Part shown: positions 53,068 to 60,919 of the stretch, piece by piece | Layout of the letters: every line of letters starts with the position of its first letter | How positions within the stretch are numbered: the first letter of the stretch is position 1 | The notes under the pieces: generated by a model | Told to the model about the DNA's origin: nothing | The model's database searches: none | Seen by the model: the letters and a program-made list of their open reading frames with translations, nothing else | Program-made: the position numbers and the translations under genes | Assembly: GCA_016235775.1 (NCBI GenBank) | Contig: JACRIU010000082.1 | Span: 1 to 64,000 of the forward strand | DNA from: Hydrogenophilales bacterium | GTDB lineage: Bacteria; Pseudomonadota; Gammaproteobacteria; Burkholderiales; Thiobacteraceae | Length of the DNA stretch: 64,000 bases | Reading direction: 5' to 3'

Positions 53068-54532
53068 GGTCGCTATCCCGAACGGCGGCTGGCCGATTAA
53101 CACGAAGTGAATCTTGCGCAGCAGTTAGGCCGGCGTTGGCCTTCCATGCATGGCCGATTTTCTTGTTGCTGTTTTGATGATTGCGCAACCGCGCGCCCAG
53201 CAGCCTTGCGCCGGCATAGCCTGCCACGCCGCCCATGGTCTCCAGCACCCAGTCCGTAATATCCGCATTCTTGCCCGGCATGAACAACTGGCCGGCCTCG
53301 ATCCCGAATGCCGCCAAGCCGATCGCGATCAACGCGCCCCAATCGGCAATTTGCCGCCAGGAATAATGCCGGATTTGCGCCACCCCCAACGCCAGCAACA
53401 AACCCAGCGGCAGGAAGAAACCGGTTTTGTGCAGCACCTCCGTCACCGCCCGGTATTCCGTCCCATAGTAATACGCTTCAAACGGAACCTTGTGCAGGCT
53501 CTGCAAGCGCTCGGCTAAAAACGCGCGCCCGGTGTGAAAATCGAATGGATACCAAAAAATCGCCGCTAATACGCCAATCCACAACAACGCAAAACCCAGC
53601 CACAGCCAAGCCCGCGAATGCGATGCGCCGCCCTCCTGCGCTGGCCCGGCCCAGCGTCCGCTCAGCCACGCGCCCACCCCCGCGCCGAGTGCCGCAGTAA
53701 AAATATCCGTCACATCACTGACGCGTGAGTAGACGAACAGTTGGAGAAATTCGAGCAGCGACGCAATCAATACGACAGCGAGCAAGGGCTTCAGGCGCGA
53801 AGCGGGGCGCGCGAAGCGCCACAAGAACGCAACCGGCATCCAAATCAAGATGTCGGTTAATAAGCCATACACCTCTTCGATCGGATTGGCGAAAACGAAA
53901 GAGAACGGCGCCAACACCACCCGCCCCTCGCGCCATTTATGAAAAATTTCGACCGGGCTGAGCGTGAGATCGAGCGGCAGCACATTGTAGGCAAACAGCA
54001 CGAACAGATACAGGTAAAGCACCCGGCCCCATACATCCAATGGCGAATGAGCGCTGCGCCAACCGGCAAGCCATGCCATGAGGCGCGAACCGAATGCTAG
54101 CCAGGCCATTACGCCCGCCGCCGCCCCGATGCTCTCCGCCAGAATGTCATTCAGCGACACCGTGCGCGGCGGAAAAAACAACTGCGTAAATTCGATTGCC
54201 AGGCTGAGACCCATGCAAGCAACGAACACCCCGAGCACCACCAGCGCGCGCCGAATCACGCCGCGCGCCGGCCACAGCACGCCGCTCCACAAGAACGCCA
54301 AAGGAATAAACAACAGAATGTTCGCCACCCAATCTGCGCGCGAACCGATCGAGAGGTTCAGATAGCGGATATCGCGAAAGGCGAGCCACGCCTCCGCCAG
54401 CGGCCGACCATGAAAATCCAAGGGCACCAGACTGCCATACACCGCAAACGTCAAATAGCCGAGCGCGAGCCACAGCAGCAATGCGCGGCTGGCGCGCGGA
54501 TAATCATGGGTTTTTTCAGCCGGAGAATGCAT
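53060..54532 (-). CDS. VanZ-family membrane protein 2 (two VanZ domains)
   Basis: A 490-residue inner-membrane protein with two VanZ-like halves: about 15-160 (WVANILLFIPLAFLWSGVLW, LAIEFTQLFFPPRTVSLNDI) and about 200-300 (ILIWMPVAFLWRFARP, LEFLQLFVYSRVSDVTD), plus a third similar helix set near 380-450 (AFGIEAGQLFMPGKNADITD). Three copies of the Q-L-F-x-P/S-R-x-x-D-x-x-D pattern suggest internal repeats. Together with the O-glycosylation ligase and beta-helix genes it forms a three-gene minus-strand operon. Confidence 0.82.
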   Translation of the reverse strand: MHSPAEKTHDYPRASRALLLWLALGYLTFAVYGSLVPLDFHGRPLAEAWLAFRDIRYLNLSIGSRADWVANILLFIPLAFLWSGVLWPARGVIRRALVVLGVFVACMGLSLAIEFTQLFFPPRTVSLNDILAESIGAAAGVMAWLAFGSRLMAWLAGWRSAHSPLDVWGRVLYLYLFVLFAYNVLPLDLTLSPVEIFHKWREGRVVLAPFSFVFANPIEEVYGLLTDILIWMPVAFLWRFARPASRLKPLLAVVLIASLLEFLQLFVYSRVSDVTDIFTAALGAGVGAWLSGRWAGPAQEGGASHSRAWLWLGFALLWIGVLAAIFWYPFDFHTGRAFLAERLQSLHKVPFEAYYYGTEYRAVTEVLHKTGFFLPLGLLLALGVAQIRHYSWRQIADWGALIAIGLAAFGIEAGQLFMPGKNADITDWVLETMGGVAGYAGARLLGARLRNHQNSNKKIGHAWKANAGLTAAQDSLRVNRPAAVRDSDHA

Positions 54533-54567
54533 CCCCGCTCCTCCAATATCGGCTAAGCGATAATACG

Positions 54568-55899
54568 CTAACGCTCCCCAGCAGGCGGCTTAATCTCCAG
54601 CACCGGCAGCCAGCGAAGTCCTTTTTTTTCTGGCGCATAGGCGCCCACTACATCGGCGCCGCGCAAACTAACATCAAAATCCCGGTCAGCCTCTGGGTAT
54701 ATTTCAAAATGCGTTTTAGCTTTCGCTTTTTTCGATCCTTTACCCGCCTTCGGCCTCAAATCCATCTCGCCCAAGGGCGCGAATGGCCGAACCAGATAAT
54801 CGCCGGCTTGGTCGAATGAACCGGTTAAATTCATCTCCATGGCGGCGCCGTGCAGCGGGGGATTGGCGAACAGGCTATTCGCCGATACCAATTGTGGATA
54901 AGGAGGATCGCCCTCGCGCCGCGCCAGCGTAATGCCCGCCCCCTTGGCCATCACCGTATTGCGGAACACCGCCACATCACGCGGCGTGTCGTTGTGCGGC
55001 TGAATCCGCACCGCATCACCGGCATGATTCACGAACAAATTATTGTACAGCGCGATATTGCCCTCGCCTTGAAACAGCGCTTCATGCGGATTCTGGTAAA
55101 AGAAATTGCCGTAGATGAAATACTGATCGTCCGCCCCCGGCCCGGCGAGCGGCCAATGCCCCACCAGCACATTCGGCCGCGCCATCTCTTTCGACCCGCC
55201 CTGCGCCTTGCTGAACACATTGTGGCGGATGATGGTCGCGCTTTTTTCATTCGGCATGCCCGGCAACGCGGGGCGCGGCTGCTGGTGTTTAATCTGCAAG
55301 TTATAACCAAGCGTATCGACAATCAAGTTGTGCTCGATCAGCCCCGCGATAAACGGCGCGCGCCCATCCGAGTTGCCGAGATACATTCCCGTCCCCGCTC
55401 CCTCGATCACGTTATGGCGAATCACCCAATTCCACGCCGGGCATTTGGTGGAGATGCCCACCGTCTGTTGATTATTGCCATGGCCGCGGATGATCAGATT
55501 TTCGAGCGTGATGTGGTGCGCCCACTCGGCATGGCCTTCGCACTTCACGCCATCCACCGGCAGACCTTGGCCGTCCAGCACAAGATTTTTCACGACGAGA
55601 TGCGCGGCATTCAGGATGCTGATGGTGTTGCGGCCGGACGCCGCCAAAAAGGTTGCCGAAGAACCGGCCGGGCCGGTGATCACGATCGGTTTATCCGGCG
55701 TGCCTTGAAGCTGATGCAGGCGCAGCCCCGCCCGGTAAATGCCAGGCTCAAGCATCAGCGTGTCGCCCGCGGCCAGGCGCAGCAGCTTGGCGGCATAATC
55801 CGAGGGGGTGGCCTGGAAATGCTCGGCGCCACCACGCCAGGGCGCCACGGCGGCCAGCAGCGCGGTGCAAGCTATGACTACGGTTTTAATGCTGCGCAT
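54568..55899 (-). CDS. Secreted right-handed beta-helix protein
   Basis: A 443-residue exported protein: signal peptide about 1-24, then a parallel beta-helix (about 35-340) with DUF1565/PbH1-type rungs such as AAHLVVKNLVLDGQGLPVDG, ITLENLIIRGHGNN, VIRHNVIEGAGTGMYLGN and IALYNNLFVNHAGDA. The start has Pro-Gly-rich KPIVITGP like polysaccharide-lyase or epimerase relatives. No catalytic triad was identified. In a polysaccharide locus it may bind, cleave or epimerise the polymer. Confidence 0.8.
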   Translation of the reverse strand: MRSIKTVVIACTALLAAVAPWRGGAEHFQATPSDYAAKLLRLAAGDTLMLEPGIYRAGLRLHQLQGTPDKPIVITGPAGSSATFLAASGRNTISILNAAHLVVKNLVLDGQGLPVDGVKCEGHAEWAHHITLENLIIRGHGNNQQTVGISTKCPAWNWVIRHNVIEGAGTGMYLGNSDGRAPFIAGLIEHNLIVDTLGYNLQIKHQQPRPALPGMPNEKSATIIRHNVFSKAQGGSKEMARPNVLVGHWPLAGPGADDQYFIYGNFFYQNPHEALFQGEGNIALYNNLFVNHAGDAVRIQPHNDTPRDVAVFRNTVMAKGAGITLARREGDPPYPQLVSANSLFANPPLHGAAMEMNLTGSFDQAGDYLVRPFAPLGEMDLRPKAGKGSKKAKAKTHFEIYPEADRDFDVSLRGADVVGAYAPEKKGLRWLPVLEIKPPAGER

Positions 55900-55969
55900 A
55901 GGTGGCTACCTCTCCAAAAAAAGCATCCTGATTAGGTATGAAACTCAGCCAGATTAAACCAAGCCGATT

Positions 55970-55993
55970 TGCCGGCAAGGATGCCGACGCTAC
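55970..55993. repeat. REP-like palindrome (GCCGGC family)
   Basis: TGCCGGCAAGGATGCCGACG followed by CTAC, related to copies at 6,326, 13,570 and 23,446. It lies between the beta-helix gene and vapB; nothing else was seen in this gap. Confidence 0.55.
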
Positions 55994-56112
55994 TTAGGGG
56001 GGTTCAATAATAACGAGTTCATGGTGGCTGAGGATTGTTGCTACTCAGCTTGTATTACGGAGATTGATGCTGTAGCATCATAACATCAACACATCACTTC
56101 AAGGGGCTTGAA

Positions 56113-56370
56113 ATGAGAACAACGCTGGATATAGACGAAGATGTTCTGGCGGCGGCAAAGGAACTCGCCAGAAGCCAAAATTTGTCGGCCGGGCAAGTGG
56201 TATCCCGGCTACTGCGGAGAGTTCTGACGGGACAGGCCGGGCAATCCACGATTTCTGAGAATACCGATTCGGGGCCTCAATCCGTTGCGGGGTTTCGCCC
56301 TTTCCTGGCGGGCAGAGCTGTCGTAACGAACGATACGGTAAATCGCCTGCGTGAAACTGAAGGGGTGTAA
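56113..56370 (+). CDS. Antitoxin of a VapBC-type module
   Basis: An 85-residue ribbon-helix-helix protein: MRTTLDIDEDVLAAAKELAR and SAGQVVSRLLRRVL form the DNA-binding fold, and a C-terminal tail (SVAGFRPFLAGRAVVTND) would cover the toxin. The start follows AAGGGGC. Its stop overlaps the toxin start (TAATG-type), as usual for TA pairs. Confidence 0.88.
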   Translation: MRTTLDIDEDVLAAAKELARSQNLSAGQVVSRLLRRVLTGQAGQSTISENTDSGPQSVAGFRPFLAGRAVVTNDTVNRLRETEGV

Positions 56371-56801
56371 TGCGCGCCCTATTGGATGTAAACGTCCTGA
56401 TCGCATTGCTTGATGGCAGCCACCTACATCACGGTTTGGTAACCGATTGGCTTGCCAGCCACATTGACGAGGGCTGGGCTTCGAGTCCAATCACTCAAAA
56501 CGGATGCATCCGTATCCTTTCTCAACCGGGTTACCCCAATCCGGTACCCGCCGCACAAGTGGCCGAGCGGCTTACAGAAGCAACCCAACACCCATCTCAC
56601 GCATTCTGGGCTGACTCCATCAGCCTGTTGCATCCTGGCATCCTGATTTGGAACCGGATTCTAAGTTCTCGGCATGTAACCGATGCCTATTTGTTGGCAC
56701 TTGCTGTCCAGCAAGGCGGGCGTTTTGTTACCCTGGATCGGGGCATTCCCCTTGATGCCGTTGGCGAGGCATTGACTGAGCACCTAAAGGTCATCTCATA
56801 A
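56370..56801 (+). CDS. VapC-type PIN-domain ribonuclease toxin
   Basis: A 143-residue PIN-domain protein. Acidic active-site residues are in LLDVNVLIALLDG (Asp6), and a late Asp in RHVTDAYLLALAVQQGG followed by VTLDRGI. It would cleave RNA when free of the antitoxin. Coupled to the ribbon-helix-helix gene. Confidence 0.88.
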   Translation: MRALLDVNVLIALLDGSHLHHGLVTDWLASHIDEGWASSPITQNGCIRILSQPGYPNPVPAAQVAERLTEATQHPSHAFWADSISLLHPGILIWNRILSSRHVTDAYLLALAVQQGGRFVTLDRGIPLDAVGEALTEHLKVIS

Positions 56802-56837
56802 TCCGCCAGTCCACTCAACGGACTCCACTCACCAAAT

Positions 56838-56853
56838 TGGCACACCCCTTGCC
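56838..56853 (+). promoter_or_regulatory. Sigma-54 promoter before the collapsed galE copy
   Basis: TGGCACACCCCTTGCC, with GG 56839-56840 and GC 56851-56852 ten bases apart. The same promoter and about 150 following bases recur at 60617 before intact galE. No conserved PrsR-type box was seen upstream. Confidence 0.7.
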
Positions 56854-57019
56854 CTTACCCACAAGATCGATTTCGCATTTCTGCAATAATTCATTGAAAA
56901 AATGCCATTTTGTTAAAATCAGCCGGGGAATCTAAAAAAACATCGCGCTTGCTTTGATGAAAAGCTGCCTATCCTGTTGGAATACATGCGTTTTTTAAGC
57001 GCTACAACGAACCATTTAA

Positions 57020-57217
57020 ATGCCCAATAAAAACATCTTAGTCATCGGCGGCGCGGGCTACATCGGCTCGCACATGGTCAAGCTATTGCTTGAACGCGAG
57101 TACCGTGTCACCCCGGATACCGGGATGCCATCCTGGGCGACCTGGCCGATAAAGCCCAACTCGACGCACTCTTCCGCGAAGGTGATCCGGCCCGGCTGGT
57201 TGCCGACAGCACTGCCA
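57020..57217 (+). pseudogene. galE: Collapsed galE copy (three internal deletions)
   Basis: The first 33 codons match the intact galE at 60920 (NILVIGGAGYIGSHMVKLLL and EREYRVT). The sequence then jumps over three stretches: after GTGTCACC, around GGGATGCC...TCCT, and from CTTCCGCGAA directly to AAGGTGATCC near the 3' end, finishing with the codons for LVADSTA. Short shared sequences (CACC, TCCT/GGCG, CGCGAA) lie at the junctions. The frame is lost after the first junction. No active enzyme. Confidence 0.85.
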
Positions 57218-57322
57218 GTCCCCTACACCCCTAATGACTAATCGCTACCCCCTATTCGCTATCCACTATGCCCTTTAAACTAACCGCTACCCGCTACCCA
57301 CTAACCCCTATACGCTAACTGC
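57218..57322. repeat. Degenerate CTA-rich tract
   Basis: Repeated short units such as CGCTACC, CACTAACC and CTATACGCTAACTGCC spaced by about 7-10 bases, ending just before the start of the first MNT gene. A shorter stretch of the same type is at 58033-58068 before the second MNT gene. Confidence 0.55.
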
Positions 57323-57323
57323 C

Positions 57324-57653
57324 ATGGCCAATGTCGATACACAGTTGAAAGATTCTCGGGAGCAGGAAATCTGGGCAATGCTTGTGGAAACCATGCGCGC
57401 CAACTCAAATCGCCTTGGTAAGCGCCAAGTTGTCCTGTTTGGCTCCCGCGCTCAAGGCAAGGCCAAGTCGCGCTCAGATTTTGATCTTGGTGTCGTTGGC
57501 GACACGCCGCTCCCGCTGGAGGATTTTTTTGCCATCGAAGACATACTCGAAAATTTACCGACCTTGTACCGCATCGACTGGGTCGACTTCGCTAGAGTCA
57601 GTGAACGATTCCGTTCACAAGCCCTACAAAAAGTGGAGGTGGTCTATGAGTGA
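57324..57653 (+). CDS. MNT-domain nucleotidyltransferase (antitoxin, pair 1)
   Basis: A 109-residue minimal nucleotidyltransferase with the GSx10DxD motif (LFGSRAQGKAKSRSDFDLGV). Such MNT proteins neutralise HEPN toxins by AMPylation. It overlaps the HEPN-type partner by eight bases. Short length and the single motif are typical. Confidence 0.85.
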   Translation: MANVDTQLKDSREQEIWAMLVETMRANSNRLGKRQVVLFGSRAQGKAKSRSDFDLGVVGDTPLPLEDFFAIEDILENLPTLYRIDWVDFARVSERFRSQALQKVEVVYE

Positions 57654-58026
57654 AAAATGGATCATTGACGACCTCGCGGCAGCGCTTGATCAGTTTGAAG
57701 CCGCCATGCAGGTTGCGCCGACAAGCGACCTGATTAAGGCTGGCTGCATCCGGTATTTCGAGTTCACTTTTGAACTGGCATGGAAGTCGGTCAAGATTCT
57801 ATCCGAGCAAACCGGCCTGGATCCGGGAGGATCTCCCAGGTCCTGCCTGAAAACTGCCTTTGCCCAAGGCTGGATTGATGATGAGTCGCTCTGGCTGGAA
57901 ATGCTAGAAACCAGAAACCGGATGTCACATACCTACCACGCCAAGGAAGCCTTACAAGTTTATGACCGTTTATCGCATTTCACGCGCCCAATGCGAACAC
58001 TGTTAGACGCCCTGCGCATAGCCTAA
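57646..58026 (+). CDS. HEPN/HI0074-type partner of MNT (pair 1)
   Basis: A 126-residue helical protein of the nucleotidyltransferase-substrate-binding (HI0074) group: YFEFTFELAWKSVK and LETRNRMSHTYHAKEA. The RNRMSH segment fits the loose Rx4-6H catalytic pattern of HEPN RNases. Start at 57646 follows GTGGAGGTGG. It forms a pair with the MNT gene upstream. Confidence 0.85.
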   Translation: MSEKWIIDDLAAALDQFEAAMQVAPTSDLIKAGCIRYFEFTFELAWKSVKILSEQTGLDPGGSPRSCLKTAFAQGWIDDESLWLEMLETRNRMSHTYHAKEALQVYDRLSHFTRPMRTLLDALRIA

Positions 58027-58069
58027 GCCGAACCGTTAACGCCATTACTAACCCTATACACTAACTGCT

Positions 58070-58351
58070 ATGCGCCTTCACGAAACTGAACGACACGCCA
58101 TCATTCAATCCATCCGATCGGTAGATCCAGATGCGGCTGTCTATCTTTTTGGCTCGCGTGCGGACGATACCGCCAAGGGCGGCGATATTGACCTACTGGT
58201 TTTGTCCCGGAAAATAAACCTGATGGCGAAATTAGCCATACTTGCCCAACTCCACCAACAACTCGGTGAGCAAAAAATTGATCTTGCCGTCTACGCCGAT
58301 CTTTCCAGGCCATTCGCTCGTCTGGCTGTAAAAGAAGGGAAACTGCTATGA
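58070..58351 (+). CDS. MNT-domain nucleotidyltransferase (MntA-like, pair 2)
   Basis: A 93-residue MNT protein with GSRADDTAKGGDIDLLV as active-site motif. Its stop overlaps the start of the HEPN gene (ATGA). This layout matches MntA-HepT modules, in which MntA polyadenylylates a Tyr of HepT. Confidence 0.88.
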   Translation: MRLHETERHAIIQSIRSVDPDAAVYLFGSRADDTAKGGDIDLLVLSRKINLMAKLAILAQLHQQLGEQKIDLAVYADLSRPFARLAVKEGKLL

Positions 58352-58809
58352 ATGCGGATAAGCTGCTCCTGCTACAAGAAGAGCTGCGCGGCCTGGAAAA
58401 CGCCGCTACTCATTTGCGCTTTTCCATCGATCGAACGCAAAACCTGCTCAATCAGCAAGACTGGCAACCGGAAGAATTGGAACGCCTGGAATCATTAGCC
58501 AGCAGGTTTGCCCGTCTATCCGATCTGCTCATGCAAAGAGTGATGCGACTGATTGACGATCTGGAACTCACGGCTACCGGCACACTGTTGGATCGCATTC
58601 ATCGTGCCGAAAAGCGCGGGTGGGTAGATGACTCCATGAAGCTTGTGCGAATTCGCGAACTTAGAAACCTGATCGCACACGAATACGCAGCGGACAAGAT
58701 GGCTGAAATTTATGCCGCTGTCGCGGCCCTCGCTCCAGAGCTTCTCGCTGTGGTGCCAAAGGTCGCCGCCTATGCTCACGAGATAGAAAAAAAGTACCTC
58801 GTTCGCTGA
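58348..58809 (+). CDS. HEPN-domain RNase toxin (HepT-like, pair 2)
   Basis: A 153-residue four-helix HEPN protein. The catalytic and regulatory motif Rx4HxY is present as RNLIAHEY near residues 108-115. It is coupled to the MNT gene by four overlapping bases. The canonical Tyr two residues after the His is the AMPylation target in HepT. Confidence 0.88.
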   Translation: MNADKLLLLQEELRGLENAATHLRFSIDRTQNLLNQQDWQPEELERLESLASRFARLSDLLMQRVMRLIDDLELTATGTLLDRIHRAEKRGWVDDSMKLVRIRELRNLIAHEYAADKMAEIYAAVAALAPELLAVVPKVAAYAHEIEKKYLVR

Positions 58810-58818
58810 TAATTGTGA

Positions 58819-59256
58819 GTGAGATACGGTACGAATGACGGCGGGCAACGCCGTGTCGGCTCCGGCTGGGGCGTGGAACCGGCGCCGATGGACTTGGCCG
58901 AGTGGGAAGCCAAGCGCGATATCTATCACACCGGCAAGATCGAGCAGTACCTTGAGCGCGACGGCCTCGTGGCCGCCGTTGCCGACCTCACCCCCGCCTA
59001 CACCAACGCGTTCTCGGGGCGCGGCACCTTCTCCCACCGCACACGACGCGTGGAGCGCTTCCGCCGTACCTTCATTCACGATCAAATCAACGACGTCATC
59101 GTAATCTATGATCAGTTGAAAACCACCCGGGCCGACTTCCGCACCCGCTGCTTGCTGCATAGCCTGCAAGCGCCCCTTACCGCACCCACCGGCTTCACCC
59201 TGCACACGCCCGGCGACGAAGAGACACCCCGTTGCTTTCCACGCCATTCTGCGTAA
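58819..59256 (+). pseudogene. C-terminal remnant resembling heparinase II/III-type lyase
   Basis: The 145-codon frame (GTG start) contains TRRVERFRRTFIHDQINDVI then VIYDQLKTTRADFRTRCLLHS, which matches the beta-sandwich C-terminal domain of heparinase II/III or alginate-lyase-like proteins (their pattern is vviyDrv...p.f.k.wllH). The alpha-toroid catalytic domain is missing. A decayed polysaccharide-lyase gene is the likely explanation; the family call is tentative. Confidence 0.55.
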
Positions 59257-59285
59257 AAATACTCAAAACATTGAGTAAATTGTAA

Positions 59286-60473
59286 ATGACCTACCAACGC
59301 CCCCAAGCCGCGATTCTTACCCGGCGCCTTGCCGAGCCGCGACGCTTCATCCAGGTCGTGGCCGGGCCGCGCCAAGTGGGCAAGACCACCCTGGTGCAGC
59401 AAGTCGTCGAGGCATCGGATGTACCCGTCCAACTCGCCAGCGCTGACGAACCCACGCTGCGCGGCGCCGAATGGATCGCCCAGCAATGGGATGCCACCCG
59501 GCTCATGGCCGGCACGGAAGGTGCGGTGCTGGTGTTGGACGAAGTGCAGAAAGTCCCCGGCTGGTCCGAAACGGTCAAGCGCCTGTGGGACGAAGACACC
59601 CGCAAGCGGCGCAAGATCAAGGTGGTAGTGCTCGGCTCGGCGCCACTGCTTATTCAGCGCGGGCTATCCGAAAGCCTGGCTGGGAGGTTCGAAGTTTTGT
59701 ACCTGCCGCACTGGTCGGCGGCTGAAATGCACGCGGCCTTCGGCTGGCCGGTGGAAAAAAGCATCTTCTACGGCGGCTATCCCGGCGCAGCGCCGCTGAT
59801 CGATGACCATGAGCGCTGGTCACGCTACATCCGCGATGCCCTGATCGAAACCACCCTCGCGCGCGACGTGCTGCTGCTCACCCGCGTGGACAAGCCGGCG
59901 CTATTGCGGCGCCTGTTCGAACTGGGTTGCCGCTACTCGGGGCAGATCCTCTCCTACACCAAAATGCTCGGCCAGCTGCAAGATGCCGGCAACACCACCA
60001 CGCTCGCGCACTACCTCGACCTGCTTGCCGCTGCGGGCATGCTCACCGGCCTGCCCAAGTTCGCCGGCGAAGCGGTGCGCAGCCGCGGCTCCAGCCCCAA
60101 GCTGCAAGTACTCGACACCGCGCTGCTCACGGCCCAAGCGGGTTACACCTTTGACGAAGCGCGCGCCGACCCCGAGTTTTGGGGCCGCCTGGTTGAATCC
60201 GCTGTGGGCGCTCACCTGGCCAACGCCGCCGCAGCAGGCGTGTGCGAACTCTACTACTGGCGCGAGCGCAATCGCGAGGTGGATTTTGTGGTGCGCTCGC
60301 GCCGCAGCCTCACCGCCATCGAAGTCAAAAGCGGCCGCACGCAAGAGGTGCTGCCAGGCCTTGCCGCATTCGCCGCCGCTTTCAAACCGAAGCGCAAGCT
60401 ACTGGTTGGCGGTGGTGGCATACCCATAGAGGAGTTTCTCACTCAACCCGTCGCACATTGGGTACAGGGCTGA
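59286..60473 (+). CDS. AAA ATPase with DUF4143 domain
   Basis: A 395-residue protein with an N-terminal AAA (AAA_14) domain: Walker A AGPRQVGKTT near 28-36, Walker B AVLVLDEVQK, sensor VVLGSAPLL. The C-terminal DUF4143 domain (about 195-370) has ELGCRYSGQILSYTKMLG, LDTALLTA and YYWRERNREVDFVVRSR with the nuclease-like ED..K pattern ending AIEVKSGR. Such proteins occur in mobile or defence neighbourhoods; function unknown. Stands alone after the lyase remnant. Confidence 0.82.
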   Translation: MTYQRPQAAILTRRLAEPRRFIQVVAGPRQVGKTTLVQQVVEASDVPVQLASADEPTLRGAEWIAQQWDATRLMAGTEGAVLVLDEVQKVPGWSETVKRLWDEDTRKRRKIKVVVLGSAPLLIQRGLSESLAGRFEVLYLPHWSAAEMHAAFGWPVEKSIFYGGYPGAAPLIDDHERWSRYIRDALIETTLARDVLLLTRVDKPALLRRLFELGCRYSGQILSYTKMLGQLQDAGNTTTLAHYLDLLAAAGMLTGLPKFAGEAVRSRGSSPKLQVLDTALLTAQAGYTFDEARADPEFWGRLVESAVGAHLANAAAAGVCELYYWRERNREVDFVVRSRRSLTAIEVKSGRTQEVLPGLAAFAAAFKPKRKLLVGGGGIPIEEFLTQPVAHWVQG

Positions 60474-60482
60474 TCTGCTTCG

Positions 60483-60573
60483 AATCCCTCCCAACCTCCC
60501 TTTTTCAAAGAGAGGAGCCCCGCTCCATGCAATGTCTCGAGGGTGCCCCCTTGGCAAAGGGGTAGGGGGATTT
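60483..60573. repeat. Imperfect inverted repeat (CCCTCCCAACCTCCC... type)
   Basis: AATCCCTCCCAACCTCCCTT plus TTTCAAAG on the left faces GGCAAAGGGGTAGGGGGATTT on the right. It resembles a widely scattered intergenic palindrome rich in CCCCC/GGGGG. It lies between the ATPase gene and the galE promoter. Confidence 0.5.
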
Positions 60574-60616
60574 ATGCATGACATCCATTTTGTGAAAGCT
60601 CAATATGGGCCAAAAT

Positions 60617-60632
60617 TGGCACACCCCTTGCT
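60617..60632 (+). promoter_or_regulatory. Sigma-54 promoter of galE and the exporter genes
   Basis: TGGCACACCCCTTGCT: GG at 60618-60619 and GC at 60630-60631 with ten bases between, the consensus form. The leader to galE is about 290 bases long and contains a REP element. The 60,474-60,919 gap otherwise holds only the repeat at 60483. Confidence 0.75.
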
Positions 60633-60822
60633 CATACCCACAAGATCGATTCGCGCTTCTACAATAATTCATTGAAAAAAATGCCATTTTGTTAAAATTA
60701 AGCAAGGGATCAACAAAAACATCGCGCTTTCTTTGATGAAAAGCTGCCTATCCTGTTGGAATACATGCGGCTTTATTGGGCTTTTCATAAATGATGACAA
60801 ATTCACGCCGCGAAGAAATATC

Positions 60823-60882
60823 GTAGGGGTCGGGCATGCCCGGCCCGCTAATTACATCGGGCGAGGCATGCCTCGCCCCTAC
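60823..60882. repeat. REP-like palindrome pair (GGCATGCC family)
   Basis: GTAGGGGTCGGGCATGCCCG and GGGCGAGGCATGCCTCGCCC, ending CCCCTAC, as at 33,629 and 37,422. It lies in the galE leader and is absent from the duplicated leader at 56,838. Confidence 0.8.
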
Positions 60883-60919
60883 TCAAGATGTTGTCCAAAC
60901 GGAACAACGAAACATTTAA

